Shown here piece after piece: positions 39,069 to 46,453 of a stretch of 51,882 bases of DNA. Every line of letters starts with the position of its first letter. The stretch's first letter is position 1. Under the pieces are notes generated by a model, which was not told the origin of the DNA, ran no database searches, and was given only the letters and a program-made list of their open reading frames with translations. The DNA lies in the NCBI GenBank assembly GCA_030527285.1, contig JAUNBC010000011.1, positions 1-51,882 of the forward strand. Direction: 5' to 3'. This DNA is from Bacillota bacterium (GTDB taxonomy: Bacteria > Bacillota > Dehalobacteriia > UBA4068). A program made the position numbers and the translations under genes.

Positions 39069-39539
39069 ATGGCGGAGCAAAAACGATATAAGCTCATCTG
39101 TGAAAACCGCAAAGCGCGCCATGAATTCCATTTTCTGGAGACCTTCGAGGCCGGCATCGAGCTGCAGGGCACGGAGGTCAAATCGCTGCGCACCGGCAAG
39201 GCCAATCTTCAGGATAGCTACGCCAAGGTGGTAGACGGCGAGCTGTGGCTGTTCAATATGCATATCAGCCCCTATGAGATGGGCAATCGTTTTAACCATG
39301 AGCCCAAGCGTCCGCGGCGGCTGCTGATGCATAAGAGCGAGATCAACCGCATCTATGCCAAGGTGCGGGAGAAGGGGTACACGGTGGTGCCGGTCAAGCT
39401 GTATTTTTCCGGCAGCCGCGCCAAGGCGGAGCTCGCGCTGGCGCAGGGCAAAAAGCTCTATGATAAGCGCGATGATATGATAGCGCGGGCGATGAAGCGC
39501 GATACCGAACGCGCGCTCAAGGAAAGGGGCAGAGGATAA
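39069..39539 (+). CDS. smpB: SsrA-binding protein SmpB
   Basis: A 156-residue OB-fold protein that brings tmRNA to stalled ribosomes. It carries the family motifs NRKARHEF, FEAGIELQGTEVKSLR, HISPYE and the basic C-terminal tail (LAQGKKLYDKRDDM) that enters the decoding centre. AAGGTG precedes the ATG. Its partner ssrA begins about 290 bases downstream, with one small gene between. Confidence 0.98.
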   Translation: MAEQKRYKLICENRKARHEFHFLETFEAGIELQGTEVKSLRTGKANLQDSYAKVVDGELWLFNMHISPYEMGNRFNHEPKRPRRLLMHKSEINRIYAKVREKGYTVVPVKLYFSGSRAKAELALAQGKKLYDKRDDMIARAMKRDTERALKERGRG

Positions 39540-39751
39540 TGGCGCTGTTTGATAAGGAGCGGCCGCAGCCGGTATCGTTCAGAGATCGAGAGCTGGTATG
39601 TCCGGTTTGCGGCAATACCTTATTTTTCGAGCGCTCCACGCAGCTCAATACCACCGGCATGACCTTTCTCGGCCTTGATTGGGCTAACGCCTCGGCGCAT
39701 AATTATTTTTGCAGCGATTGCGGGTATATGTTCTGGTTTCACCCGCTCTGA
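39539..39751 (+). CDS. Small zinc-ribbon protein between smpB and ssrA
   Basis: A 70-residue protein with CxxC pairs at Cys21/Cys24 and Cys58/Cys61, likely one zinc ribbon. It shares an overall plan with the 63-residue ribbon at 11425 (both have a long loop and a CSDCG second knuckle). Its ATG overlaps the smpB stop codon by one base, so it is translationally coupled to smpB. Function unknown; a link to ribosome rescue is only suggested by position. Confidence 0.8.
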   Translation: MALFDKERPQPVSFRDRELVCPVCGNTLFFERSTQLNTTGMTFLGLDWANASAHNYFCSDCGYMFWFHPL

Positions 39752-39831
39752 TTGCAGCGGAACAAATTGCCGCCGCTATCCGTCCAAGCAGTATCGGCGT
39801 AGGTATGCTGTTGAGTGTGTCAAATCTCCAT

Positions 39832-40180
39832 GGGGCTGAATCAGTTTCGACGGGGGAGGTATTGGCAAGAGAAGCGAGCCGGTGTTCCATCAGACCGTAA
39901 ATCGTTGGAAACTTTTTATTTGCCAAACCGAATTACGCTTTAGCAGCTTAATTGCTGTCTAACCCAGTTGCGGCTTTGCTCGTAGGGCCGTATCTGGGTC
40001 ATCAATACGAGCTTACTGCGGCGGGAGCTTCCCGACCCGCTGCGGGACATTCAAGGGAATGGCAAGGCCGCAGGCTGTTTGTAGCCGTCGGCTGAGCGAG
40101 AGCTAAATTACAAACTGCGCTCGGAGACGCTCTTGTGGATCCTTTTTCGGACGGGGGTGCAACTCCCCCCAGCTCCACCA
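39832..40180 (+). ncRNA. ssrA: tmRNA (ssrA)
   Basis: 349 nt. The 5' end GGGGCTGAATCAGTTTCGAC pairs with CAGCTCC near the 3' end to form the acceptor stem; the T-arm is GGGGG-TGCAACT-CCCCC, followed by discriminator A and encoded CCA (40178-40180). The tag frame at 39922-39951 reads AKPNYALAA then TAA, so the added tag is (A)AKPNYALAA. The last 21 nt (40160-40180) are repeated exactly at 40298-40318. Confidence 0.96.
39922..39951 (+). other. tmRNA proteolysis-tag reading frame
   Basis: GCC AAA CCG AAT TAC GCT TTA GCA GCT TAA encodes AKPNYALAA; the resume codon GCC is inferred by alignment with the usual ...NYALAA tags. Confidence 0.85.
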
Positions 40181-40220
40181 AAACTAATGCCCCTGCAGTA
40201 GCAGGGGCATTAGTTTTGGT
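40177..40220 (+). terminator. CCA-embedding hairpin after ssrA
   Basis: A perfect 20-bp stem (40177-40196 with 40201-40220, loop AGTA) begins with the ACCA of the tmRNA and ends in TTTTGGT. It has the same design as the hairpin behind tRNA-Leu. Confidence 0.85.
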
Positions 40221-40318
40221 AGCTTAAATCAAGGAGTTGCACGGGCAAAACCGCGCCGCCGGGGGCGGAAGCAGCGGTTTTCCCCCGCGCCGAAGGCCAA
40301 CTCCCCCCAGCTCCACCA
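40181..40318 (+). repeat. tmRNA-3'-end repeat: structured element ending in a copy of the ssrA 3' end
   Basis: Unit of 138 bp between equivalent bases of the two ssrA 3' ends. After the hairpin there is TTAAATCA, an outer stem GGAGTTG/CAACTCC (40233-40239 with 40298-40304), a middle stem AAAACCGC/GCGGTTTT (40247-40254 with 40274-40281), an inner hairpin CCGCC/GGCGG (40256-40260, 40264-40268), an unpaired AAGCA on the 3' side, then the 21-nt copy of the tmRNA end. GGAGTTGCA is the reverse complement of the tmRNA T-loop/T-stem. Confidence 0.85.
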
Positions 40319-40332
40319 ATAATCCCTACCAG

Positions 40333-40373
40333 AAATCCCCCCTGCTAAATGCGGTGATGCAGGGGGGATTTTT
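40333..40373 (+). terminator. Rho-independent terminator at the end of the ssrA repeat
   Basis: AAATCCCCCCTGC (40333-40345) pairs with GCAGGGGGGATTT (40359-40371), 13 bp, followed by T. Confidence 0.9.
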
Positions 40374-40379
40374 CTATTG

Positions 40380-40400
40380 AGTACACACAAAAGTACACAC
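40380..40400. repeat. Two direct copies of AGTACACAC
   Basis: AGTACACAC occurs at 40380-40388 and 40392-40400, right at the junction between the ssrA terminator and the following Crp/hcp segment. The rest of 40401-40523 shows only a GC hairpin (GGCGGCGC/GCGCCGCC, 40439-40459) and no gene. Confidence 0.5.
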
Positions 40401-40523
40401 TTTTTTTATAATGCCGGCGTAAACTTGGTCGAGCAGGTGGCGGCGCGTTTTGCGCCGCCGTTGACATGGGTGTTCGGCTCTGCTTGTTCTGTTAATCAAA
40501 TACCGCTTTTCATAAGACAGCCG

Positions 40524-41189
40524 TTATGGCTCCGTTTGTCTAAGTACAAAGTTATTTTTATCATAAGACAAAATTCCGTCCCGGTGCATTTTGCTCAATT
40601 CATTAGACATGGCGCTGCGGTCAACGCCGAGGTAATCAGCCAGTTGCTGTCGATTAAAAGGAATCGAAAACTGATAGCTTCCGGCTTGTTTCGCACATAC
40701 GGAAAGATACGAAAGAAGCCGTCCACGAATAGATTTCGGCGCAGTATGCAGGCTCCTGCGGGACAACTCCAGATTCTTTTGCGCCGATATCTGTAATAGA
40801 TTCTGTATCAGTCTGTTATGGTGCGCGCATGAATTTGGACAGGTCTTGAGCAGCCGCGCCGCATTCAAGAACAATATCTCGCATGTTTCGCAGGCTGCCA
40901 CGCTCACCATCAAAGGCTCGCCGGGAACACAGGCATAGGTTTCCGCAAAAAGCTGACCTGCTTCAATATGTCCGAGTATGGTCTTGTTGCCCCACCAATC
41001 GTCAATTTCTATGTTTACGCTTCCCGAAAGCACAAGCCCCATGTTTTCGGTGTGTTCGCCCGCGCGATAGATCAATTCTCCTTTTACATACCGGCTTTCA
41101 AACGAGCCAAGGCAGCCAAGCATCGCTGCCGCTTCTCCCACAGCCGTTCCGCGAAAGAGCATCGTATTGGTAAGAAATAAATAATTCAT
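40524..41189 (-). CDS. Crp/Fnr-family regulator (HcpR-like by context)
   Basis: A 221-residue regulator with an N-terminal cyclic-nucleotide-binding-type beta roll (YVKGELIYRAGEHTENMGLVLSGSVNIE) and a C-terminal winged helix whose recognition region reads NRQQLADYLGVDRSAMSNELSKM. It lacks an obvious N-terminal Fnr cysteine cluster. It is divergent from hcp, the arrangement of HcpR-type regulators of nitrosative-stress genes, so that is the likely role. The start at 41189 follows GGAG. The divergent gap has a perfect palindromic operator (41204-41219) just before its start, which suggests autoregulation. Confidence 0.88.
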   Translation of the reverse strand: MNYLFLTNTMLFRGTAVGEAAAMLGCLGSFESRYVKGELIYRAGEHTENMGLVLSGSVNIEIDDWWGNKTILGHIEAGQLFAETYACVPGEPLMVSVAACETCEILFLNAARLLKTCPNSCAHHNRLIQNLLQISAQKNLELSRRSLHTAPKSIRGRLLSYLSVCAKQAGSYQFSIPFNRQQLADYLGVDRSAMSNELSKMHRDGILSYDKNNFVLRQTEP

Positions 41190-41203
41190 ATTTTCTCCGC
41201 TTT

Positions 41204-41219
41204 TGTTGTTATAACAACA
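41204..41219. promoter_or_regulatory. Crp/Fnr-type operator
   Basis: TGTTGTTATAACAACA is a perfect 16-bp palindrome 15 bases upstream of the regulator's start codon, of the kind bound by Crp/Fnr and HcpR dimers. Confidence 0.7.
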
Positions 41220-41276
41220 TACTGCTTGATATTATTCTAATATACTGACGCCAGAAAGTCAAGGAGGCGGGCAATC

Positions 41277-41425
41277 ATGAAAAAGGCGCAAATCTTAAAC
41301 CTGAATTAGCAAGCATCTATACAATGGTGCAAAAGAGGATCGCCTCGGGGCATGGAGTGATTCTGGATCATTCGTTACGGCCTGTTTTACCTGTTTTAGA
41401 TTTGTATGCAAATAAACGCCTATAA
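41277..41425 (+). pseudogene. Possible frameshifted small ORF in the hcp leader
   Basis: GGAGG precedes an ATG at 41277 that reads MKKAQILNLN and stops at 41309. One base out of frame from about 41300 the sequence stays open to 41425 and reads PELASIYTMVQKRIASGHG... to YANKRL. A single missing C in the CC run would join them into about 49 residues. I do not recognise the product; it could be a decayed gene or chance. Confidence 0.35.
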
Positions 41426-41453
41426 ACTTATGTACAAAAAGGAGGAAAAAACA

Positions 41454-43049
41454 ATGTTGAACCAAATGTTTTGCTACCAATGTGAACAGACTGCCGGATG
41501 CACAGGATGTACCGGCAAAGCAGGCGTCTGCGGTAAGAAGTCCGACACGGCGAATTTGCAGGACAAGCTGACCGGCGCGCTGATCGGTCTTGCCAGAGCC
41601 TGCGACGGCGATACCAAGCCTACTGCGGATACTTATCGCCTGCTCATCGAGGGATTGTTTACCACCATCACCAATGTGAGCTTTGACGACGACGCGATTC
41701 AGCAGCAGATCGACAAGACTCACAAAGAGAAGCAGGGACTGGCGCCGCAATGCGGCGGCTGCGAGGCTCTCTGCGGACGCAACGACGATTATGATATGAA
41801 CAAACTGTGGGAGGATGACGAGGATATCCGCTCGCTCAAGTCCCTGCTCCTGTTCGGCCTGCGCGGCATGGCCGCCTACGCCTATCATGCGCTGATGCTG
41901 GGCTATACCGATGAAGAAGTCAACCGCTTCTTTGCCGAAGGGCTGTTTGCCGTTGGCGAGGAACTGACGGTTGAGCAGTTGCTGCCTGCCGTTCTCAAGG
42001 TGGGAGAAATCAATTTGAAATGCATGGCGCTGCTGGACAAGGCGAATACCGAAACATACGGTACTCCCGCTCCCGCCACGGTGACGATGAAAGTTGAGAA
42101 AGGCCCGTTCATCGTTGTCACCGGCCACGATCTCAGGGACTTGCAGCTCCTGCTTGAGCAGACGGAAGGCAAGGGCGTTAATGTCTATACCCACGGTGAG
42201 ATGCTGCCCGCTCACGCCTATCCCGAACTGAAGAAGTATCATCATCTCAAGGGCAACTTCGGCACAGCATGGCAGAATCAACAGAAGGAGTTTGACGGCA
42301 TTCCCGCCGCGCTTCTCTACACCACCAACTGCCTTATGCCGCCCAGAGCGAGCTATGCTGACCGCGTATTTACCACCGAGGTGGCGGCGTTTCCCGGCGC
42401 GACCCATATCGGAGAGGACAAGGATTTTACGCCGGTTATTGAAAAAGCATTGGAGCTTGGCGGCTATGACGGGGATAAGCAATTCCGCGGCATCAACGGC
42501 GGCGCACAGGTCGTCACCGGCTTCGGTCACGGCACGATACTTTCTGTCGCCGACAAGGTCATCGACGCCGTAAAGGCGGGCGCGATCAGGCATTTCTTCC
42601 TCGTCGCGGGCTGCGACGGAGCCAAGCCCGGGCGCAATTACTACACCGAGTTTGTGAAGCAGACGCCCAAGGATACCATTGTGCTGACGCTGGCCTGCGG
42701 CAAGTATCGCTTCAACGACCTTGATATTGGCGAGATCGGCGGTCTGCCCCGCATCATGGATATGGGTCAGTGTAACGACGCTTACGGAGCCATTCAGGTG
42801 GCCGTCGCCCTCGCCGGAGCCTTCGGATGCGGTGTGAATGACCTGCCTTTGTCCTATGTTTTGTCATGGTACGAACAGAAGGCCGTATGCATCCTGCTGA
42901 CGCTGCTGCATCTCGGCATTAAGAACATCCGCCTCGGGCCGTCCCTGCCGGCGTTCCTGTCGCCGAATATTTTGAGCTTCCTTGTGGAAAACTACGGTAT
43001 TGCGCCTGTAACCACGCCGGAGGAGGACATTACAACGCTGCTGAAATAA
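41454..43049 (+). CDS. hcp: Hydroxylamine reductase / hybrid-cluster protein
   Basis: A 531-residue Fe-S protein. The N-terminal cysteines (Cys7, Cys10, then Cys16/Cys19 and Cys26) bind the cubane cluster; the hybrid cluster ligands lie in the second half (LYTTNCLMPP, LVAGCDGAKPGR, LTLACGKYRFN). Hcp reduces NO to N2O and hydroxylamine to ammonia and is made under nitrosative stress in anaerobes. The ATG at 41454 follows AAGGAGG; an earlier in-frame ATG has no site. Base and codon use (more AUU, fewer AUA) look different from the neighbouring genes, as for recent transfer. A strong hairpin follows. Confidence 0.96.
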   Translation: MLNQMFCYQCEQTAGCTGCTGKAGVCGKKSDTANLQDKLTGALIGLARACDGDTKPTADTYRLLIEGLFTTITNVSFDDDAIQQQIDKTHKEKQGLAPQCGGCEALCGRNDDYDMNKLWEDDEDIRSLKSLLLFGLRGMAAYAYHALMLGYTDEEVNRFFAEGLFAVGEELTVEQLLPAVLKVGEINLKCMALLDKANTETYGTPAPATVTMKVEKGPFIVVTGHDLRDLQLLLEQTEGKGVNVYTHGEMLPAHAYPELKKYHHLKGNFGTAWQNQQKEFDGIPAALLYTTNCLMPPRASYADRVFTTEVAAFPGATHIGEDKDFTPVIEKALELGGYDGDKQFRGINGGAQVVTGFGHGTILSVADKVIDAVKAGAIRHFFLVAGCDGAKPGRNYYTEFVKQTPKDTIVLTLACGKYRFNDLDIGEIGGLPRIMDMGQCNDAYGAIQVAVALAGAFGCGVNDLPLSYVLSWYEQKAVCILLTLLHLGIKNIRLGPSLPAFLSPNILSFLVENYGIAPVTTPEEDITTLLK

Positions 43050-43057
43050 CTGAACTT

Positions 43058-43095
43058 ACAACAAAGCCGTCTGCTTATACAGGCGGCTTTGTTGT
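43058..43095. terminator. Terminator hairpin after hcp
   Basis: ACAACAAAGCCGTCTG (43058-43073) pairs with 43080-43095 over 16 bp with one wobble; it lies between two convergent genes. Confidence 0.75.
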
Positions 43096-43215
43096 ATGCG
43101 GAGTAGCGGGGCGGTTGTCCTTGTTTGCGTTGCTTATGCTCCGCCTCTTTATTCGCCATGGGCGTTTTTTGGGGGGGTATTTGCTCCCGCGGGCTGAGGT
43201 TGGGAAACAGCGCCG

Positions 43216-44172
43216 TTACACGAACAGCGCCATATAGCCGATCGACAGCGCCATGGCCAGCAGCATTGTGATAACGGTGGCGTTATTGACGATCTCCTGC
43301 TCGCGGCGGCTGCGGTAATTGCCGACGAACATCACCAGCAGCAGCGAGCTGAACTGGACGATGATCAGATAAAAGCCGTGGTTGAACAGCGGGCTGGCGG
43401 CGATCTCCATACCGGCGCTGACGCGATCCAGCACCAGCAGCTTGAACAGCGCGCCCACGCCGAGGTTGATCGCCATGCGCGCCAGCGCGTAGCCGGCGCT
43501 GACGCGCAGATTGGCGGTATCGCTGAAATTGAGCCGGTAGCCGATCAGCACCATCGCCAGCACCAGCGTCAGCCCGCCCAGGGCGTCGATGGCGCTGAGC
43601 AGTCCCGCGCCGATGACGTTGGCCTGCAATAGCGGCGTCAGGCCGGTGAATTGCGACAGCAGGCCGGCGGCGACCATGATCATCAGCGGCGAGGCCAGGC
43701 TCTTGCCCACCTGCCGCGGCTGAAAGCCCTTGCCCGCCATCACGACCTGCAACAGCGGCAAAAAGACGATAGCGATGAACAGCTCATGTCCCATGCCCAG
43801 TACCGTGATATAACCGGCGTTTTCCGCGCCGAATACGGTGACGAACAGCGGCAGCCCCATGAAGCCGAAGCCGAAAGCGGTGACGAAAAAAGGGAAGAAA
43901 TCGCAGCTCAAATGCAGCAGTTTGTAGGCGGCATAGCCTACCGCCATATATATACCCATCAACAGGAAGAAGCAGCCGACGATAGCCAGATAGCGCAGAT
44001 CGAGGGCGAAATCGCAAAAGGAGCTGAACATCATGCAGGGTATGCAGACATTGACGATAAAGTTTTGCAGCCGCGCATAGGCCGTTTCCTCAAAGTAATC
44101 GCCGCGCCGCAAGCATACGCCGAAAATGATCAAAAAGCATAGCGGTATCAGCTTGTCAAGAATTACTTCCAT
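43216..44172 (-). CDS. AEC-family (auxin efflux carrier) permease
   Basis: A 318-residue protein with about ten membrane helices in two repeats of five, as in AEC transporters; the N-terminus KLIPLCFLIIFGVCLRRG and the repeat-2 segment with ALGGLTLVLAMVLIGY fit. Bacterial members carry malate, malonate or other carboxylates or amino acids; substrate unknown here. Start at 44172 (MEVILDKL) follows GGAGG; an earlier in-frame ATG is rejected because the ribosome site lies downstream of it. Confidence 0.85.
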   Translation of the reverse strand: MEVILDKLIPLCFLIIFGVCLRRGDYFEETAYARLQNFIVNVCIPCMMFSSFCDFALDLRYLAIVGCFFLLMGIYMAVGYAAYKLLHLSCDFFPFFVTAFGFGFMGLPLFVTVFGAENAGYITVLGMGHELFIAIVFLPLLQVVMAGKGFQPRQVGKSLASPLMIMVAAGLLSQFTGLTPLLQANVIGAGLLSAIDALGGLTLVLAMVLIGYRLNFSDTANLRVSAGYALARMAINLGVGALFKLLVLDRVSAGMEIAASPLFNHGFYLIIVQFSSLLLVMFVGNYRSRREQEIVNNATVITMLLAMALSIGYMALFV

Positions 44173-44364
44173 ACGTTCCTCCGTGCGCATAACTCCGCCA
44201 GCCCATTGTAATACTTTTCGCCGTCTGTGGCAATGGCGGCGCTGAAATTTAAGTGAATAATGCAGGAATTGACGCGCTGATAGCGGAATATACCAATATG
44301 CGGGCGTATACTGCGGCAGTTCAAGCGCAGCTTCGTCCCAATAATCATAGAAGGAGTGATGTTC

Positions 44365-44883
44365 ATGCAGCTGAACTTCAAATCCCGTAATTTTGACATC
44401 ACCGACGCGCTTAAGGAATATACGGATAAGCGTCTGGCTAAATTCGACAAGCTGATCGGCGCCGAGGAGGCGGTAGTGACGATGCGCGGCATCAAGGACC
44501 GTCAGCGGCTGGAGATCTCCATACCTTATAACGGCCTGATCATCCGCGGTGAAGAAGAAGGCTATGATATGTACACCTGCGTGGATAACGTCGTAGAAAA
44601 ATTAGAGAGCCAGATCCATAAATACCGCACGCGGCTGATCAAACGCGGCCGCAGCGAGCGTAACGCCGAACCGGCGGCGCCGGAGACGCATTGGTTCGAG
44701 GACGATCAGCCGGTAAAGGTCAAGTCCTTCTCCACCAAGCCGATGAGCGTGGAAGAGGCGATCATGCAGATGAATTTGCTCGGCCATAATTTCTTTGTGT
44801 TCGTCAATGACGACGGCAACGTGGTGAACGTTCTGTATCGCCGTTATGACGGCGAATACGGCCTGCTGATACCGGAAATATAG
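44365..44883 (+). CDS. hpf: Ribosome hibernation promoting factor, long form
   Basis: A 172-residue protein. The N-terminal domain (FKSRNFDITDALKEYTDKRLAKFDKL ... DMYTCVDNVVEKLESQIHKYR) binds the 30S decoding site; a basic linker follows; the C-terminal domain (VKVKSFSTKPMSVEEAIMQMNLLGHNFFVFVND) dimerises to form 100S ribosomes. Long HPF is the form of Firmicutes. The ATG at 44365 is eight bases after GGAG; in-frame GTG and ATG codons nearer that site are rejected. Confidence 0.96.
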   Translation: MQLNFKSRNFDITDALKEYTDKRLAKFDKLIGAEEAVVTMRGIKDRQRLEISIPYNGLIIRGEEEGYDMYTCVDNVVEKLESQIHKYRTRLIKRGRSERNAEPAAPETHWFEDDQPVKVKSFSTKPMSVEEAIMQMNLLGHNFFVFVNDDGNVVNVLYRRYDGEYGLLIPEI

Positions 44884-44899
44884 CGTTATAGAGCAAACA

Positions 44900-44932
44900 A
44901 AAGCGCCGCCTGAGGCTCAGGCGGCGCTTTTT
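44900..44932. terminator. Bidirectional terminator between hpf and the APC gene
   Basis: AAAGCGCCGCCTGA (44900-44913) pairs with TCAGGCGGCGCTTT (44917-44930) with a three-base loop and T/A tracts at both ends. Confidence 0.92.
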
Positions 44933-44950
44933 GCTGCCCTGTGTATCAGC

Positions 44951-46405
44951 TTAGAACGGCTGCAGGGTGCCGTTGATGATCAGCACTATCGACAGGATAA
45001 AGGCCAGCGCCAGCACCACGCAGGCGATAGCGTCAACGCGCGTGTCGAAGAATTTCTTGCCCTGCTCCTTGCGCGTATAGGCAAAGAGGAAGATGCCGGG
45101 GCCGTATAGCAGCGCCGAGATCAGGATATAGGTGAGGCCGCTGGCATAGAGCAGCCACGCGCCGTAGATGGTGCCGACGATCACGATCACCCAGACGCCG
45201 AGGCGGCCGCCCGCGCTCATCGCCTTAAGCCCCGGATCCTTGCAGGTGACCTTGAGGCAATACAGCGCCGAGAGGAAATACGGCATCATGATCACGCTGG
45301 TGGACAGCGTATAGCAGATCTGATAGGTAGATTCATTGAAGTAGACGATGATCAAGAACAGCTGCACGATCGCATTGGTGATGATCAGCGCGACATGCGG
45401 GGCGTTATGCTTATTGAGGCGGGTGAACAGCTTGGGGAAGCATTGCTGCGTCGCCGGCTGATAGGCGCAATCGGCGGTGAACAGCGTATAGGTGAACAGC
45501 GCGCCGCCCAGCGAAATGATGACGGCAATATTTACCAGCACCGCGCCCCAGGTGCCGACCACGGCCTCCAGCACGCCGGCCATCGGCGGGTTGCCGAGCG
45601 CGGCCAGCTCCTCGGTGGAGAGCACGCCCATCGACAGCACCGAGATCAGCACGTACAGAGCCAGCAGGCAGACGAAGGACAGCGCGGTGGCGCGTCCGGC
45701 TGTGACGGTAGTCTTGGCGCGGCCGGATACGACCACGGCGGCTTCGATGCCGACGAATACCCACACCGTGGTATAAGTAGTAGCCTTGATCTGATCCATC
45801 AGCGGCAGGCCGCCTTCCACGCCGCGGAAATTCTCCATGAATATCGCCATATCGAATTTGCCGGCGAAGATGATGGCGAAGATCAGCAGCAATATCGGCA
45901 TGATCTTGGCCGAGACGATGATCACGTTCAGCGAGGCGGCCTGATTAACGCCGCGCAGCACCAGCGCCACGAACAGCCAGATGATCGCCGATACGCAGAT
46001 GATCGAGATCAGGTTGTTGCCCGCGCCGAATACCGGCATGAAATAGCCGATAGCGGCGAACAGCAGCGTGGCAAAGGAGATGGTGGCGAGAATGCAGCCC
46101 AGCCAATAGCCCCAGGCCACGTTGAAGCCGATGAATTCGCCAAAGCCGTGCCGCGAGTAGGCGTAGAGGCCGGAGGTCAGCTCCGGCTTGATCACGCTTA
46201 AACGGTGGAAGCACATGCACAGGCAGAACATACCGATACCGGCGATAGTCCAGCCGATCAGCACGGCCAGCGTATGCGCGCCGCTGGCGGCAAAATCGCC
46301 GGACAGCGAGAACACGCCGGAGGCCAGCGTCGCGCCGATGGACATAGCCATCAGCCGGATCAGGCCGTAGCTGCGCTCCGTTTGCAGAGTATTGTTTTCA
46401 GTCAT
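44951..46405 (-). CDS. APC-family amino-acid antiporter (arginine/ornithine- or citrulline-type)
   Basis: A 484-residue transporter with twelve or more membrane helices and the APC signature in helix 1 (SIGATLASGVFSLSG). It resembles the APA group of basic amino acid/ornithine antiporters (ArcD/LysP-like). It lies 48 bases downstream of the DDAH gene in the same direction, so it probably imports arginine or methylarginine and exports the product citrulline or ornithine. AAGGAGT precedes the start at 46405. Confidence 0.88.
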   Translation of the reverse strand: MTENNTLQTERSYGLIRLMAMSIGATLASGVFSLSGDFAASGAHTLAVLIGWTIAGIGMFCLCMCFHRLSVIKPELTSGLYAYSRHGFGEFIGFNVAWGYWLGCILATISFATLLFAAIGYFMPVFGAGNNLISIICVSAIIWLFVALVLRGVNQAASLNVIIVSAKIMPILLLIFAIIFAGKFDMAIFMENFRGVEGGLPLMDQIKATTYTTVWVFVGIEAAVVVSGRAKTTVTAGRATALSFVCLLALYVLISVLSMGVLSTEELAALGNPPMAGVLEAVVGTWGAVLVNIAVIISLGGALFTYTLFTADCAYQPATQQCFPKLFTRLNKHNAPHVALIITNAIVQLFLIIVYFNESTYQICYTLSTSVIMMPYFLSALYCLKVTCKDPGLKAMSAGGRLGVWVIVIVGTIYGAWLLYASGLTYILISALLYGPGIFLFAYTRKEQGKKFFDTRVDAIACVVLALAFILSIVLIINGTLQPF

Positions 46406-46453
46406 TGATGAGGACTCCTTTCTGGAAGCAGATTATGGTAGGATAGCGTTCTT

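Noticed and set aside
40298-40318. Classical attachment site of a prophage or integrative element at ssrA
   Set aside because: No integrase is present, the repeat lies only 138 bases away, and the same spacing and fold occur behind tRNA-Leu, so a specific small repeat element explains it better.
40377-40796. Plus-strand frame starting MSTHKSTHFFYN
   Set aside because: Runs mostly antisense to the Crp-family gene, has no ribosome site and starts inside a terminator region.
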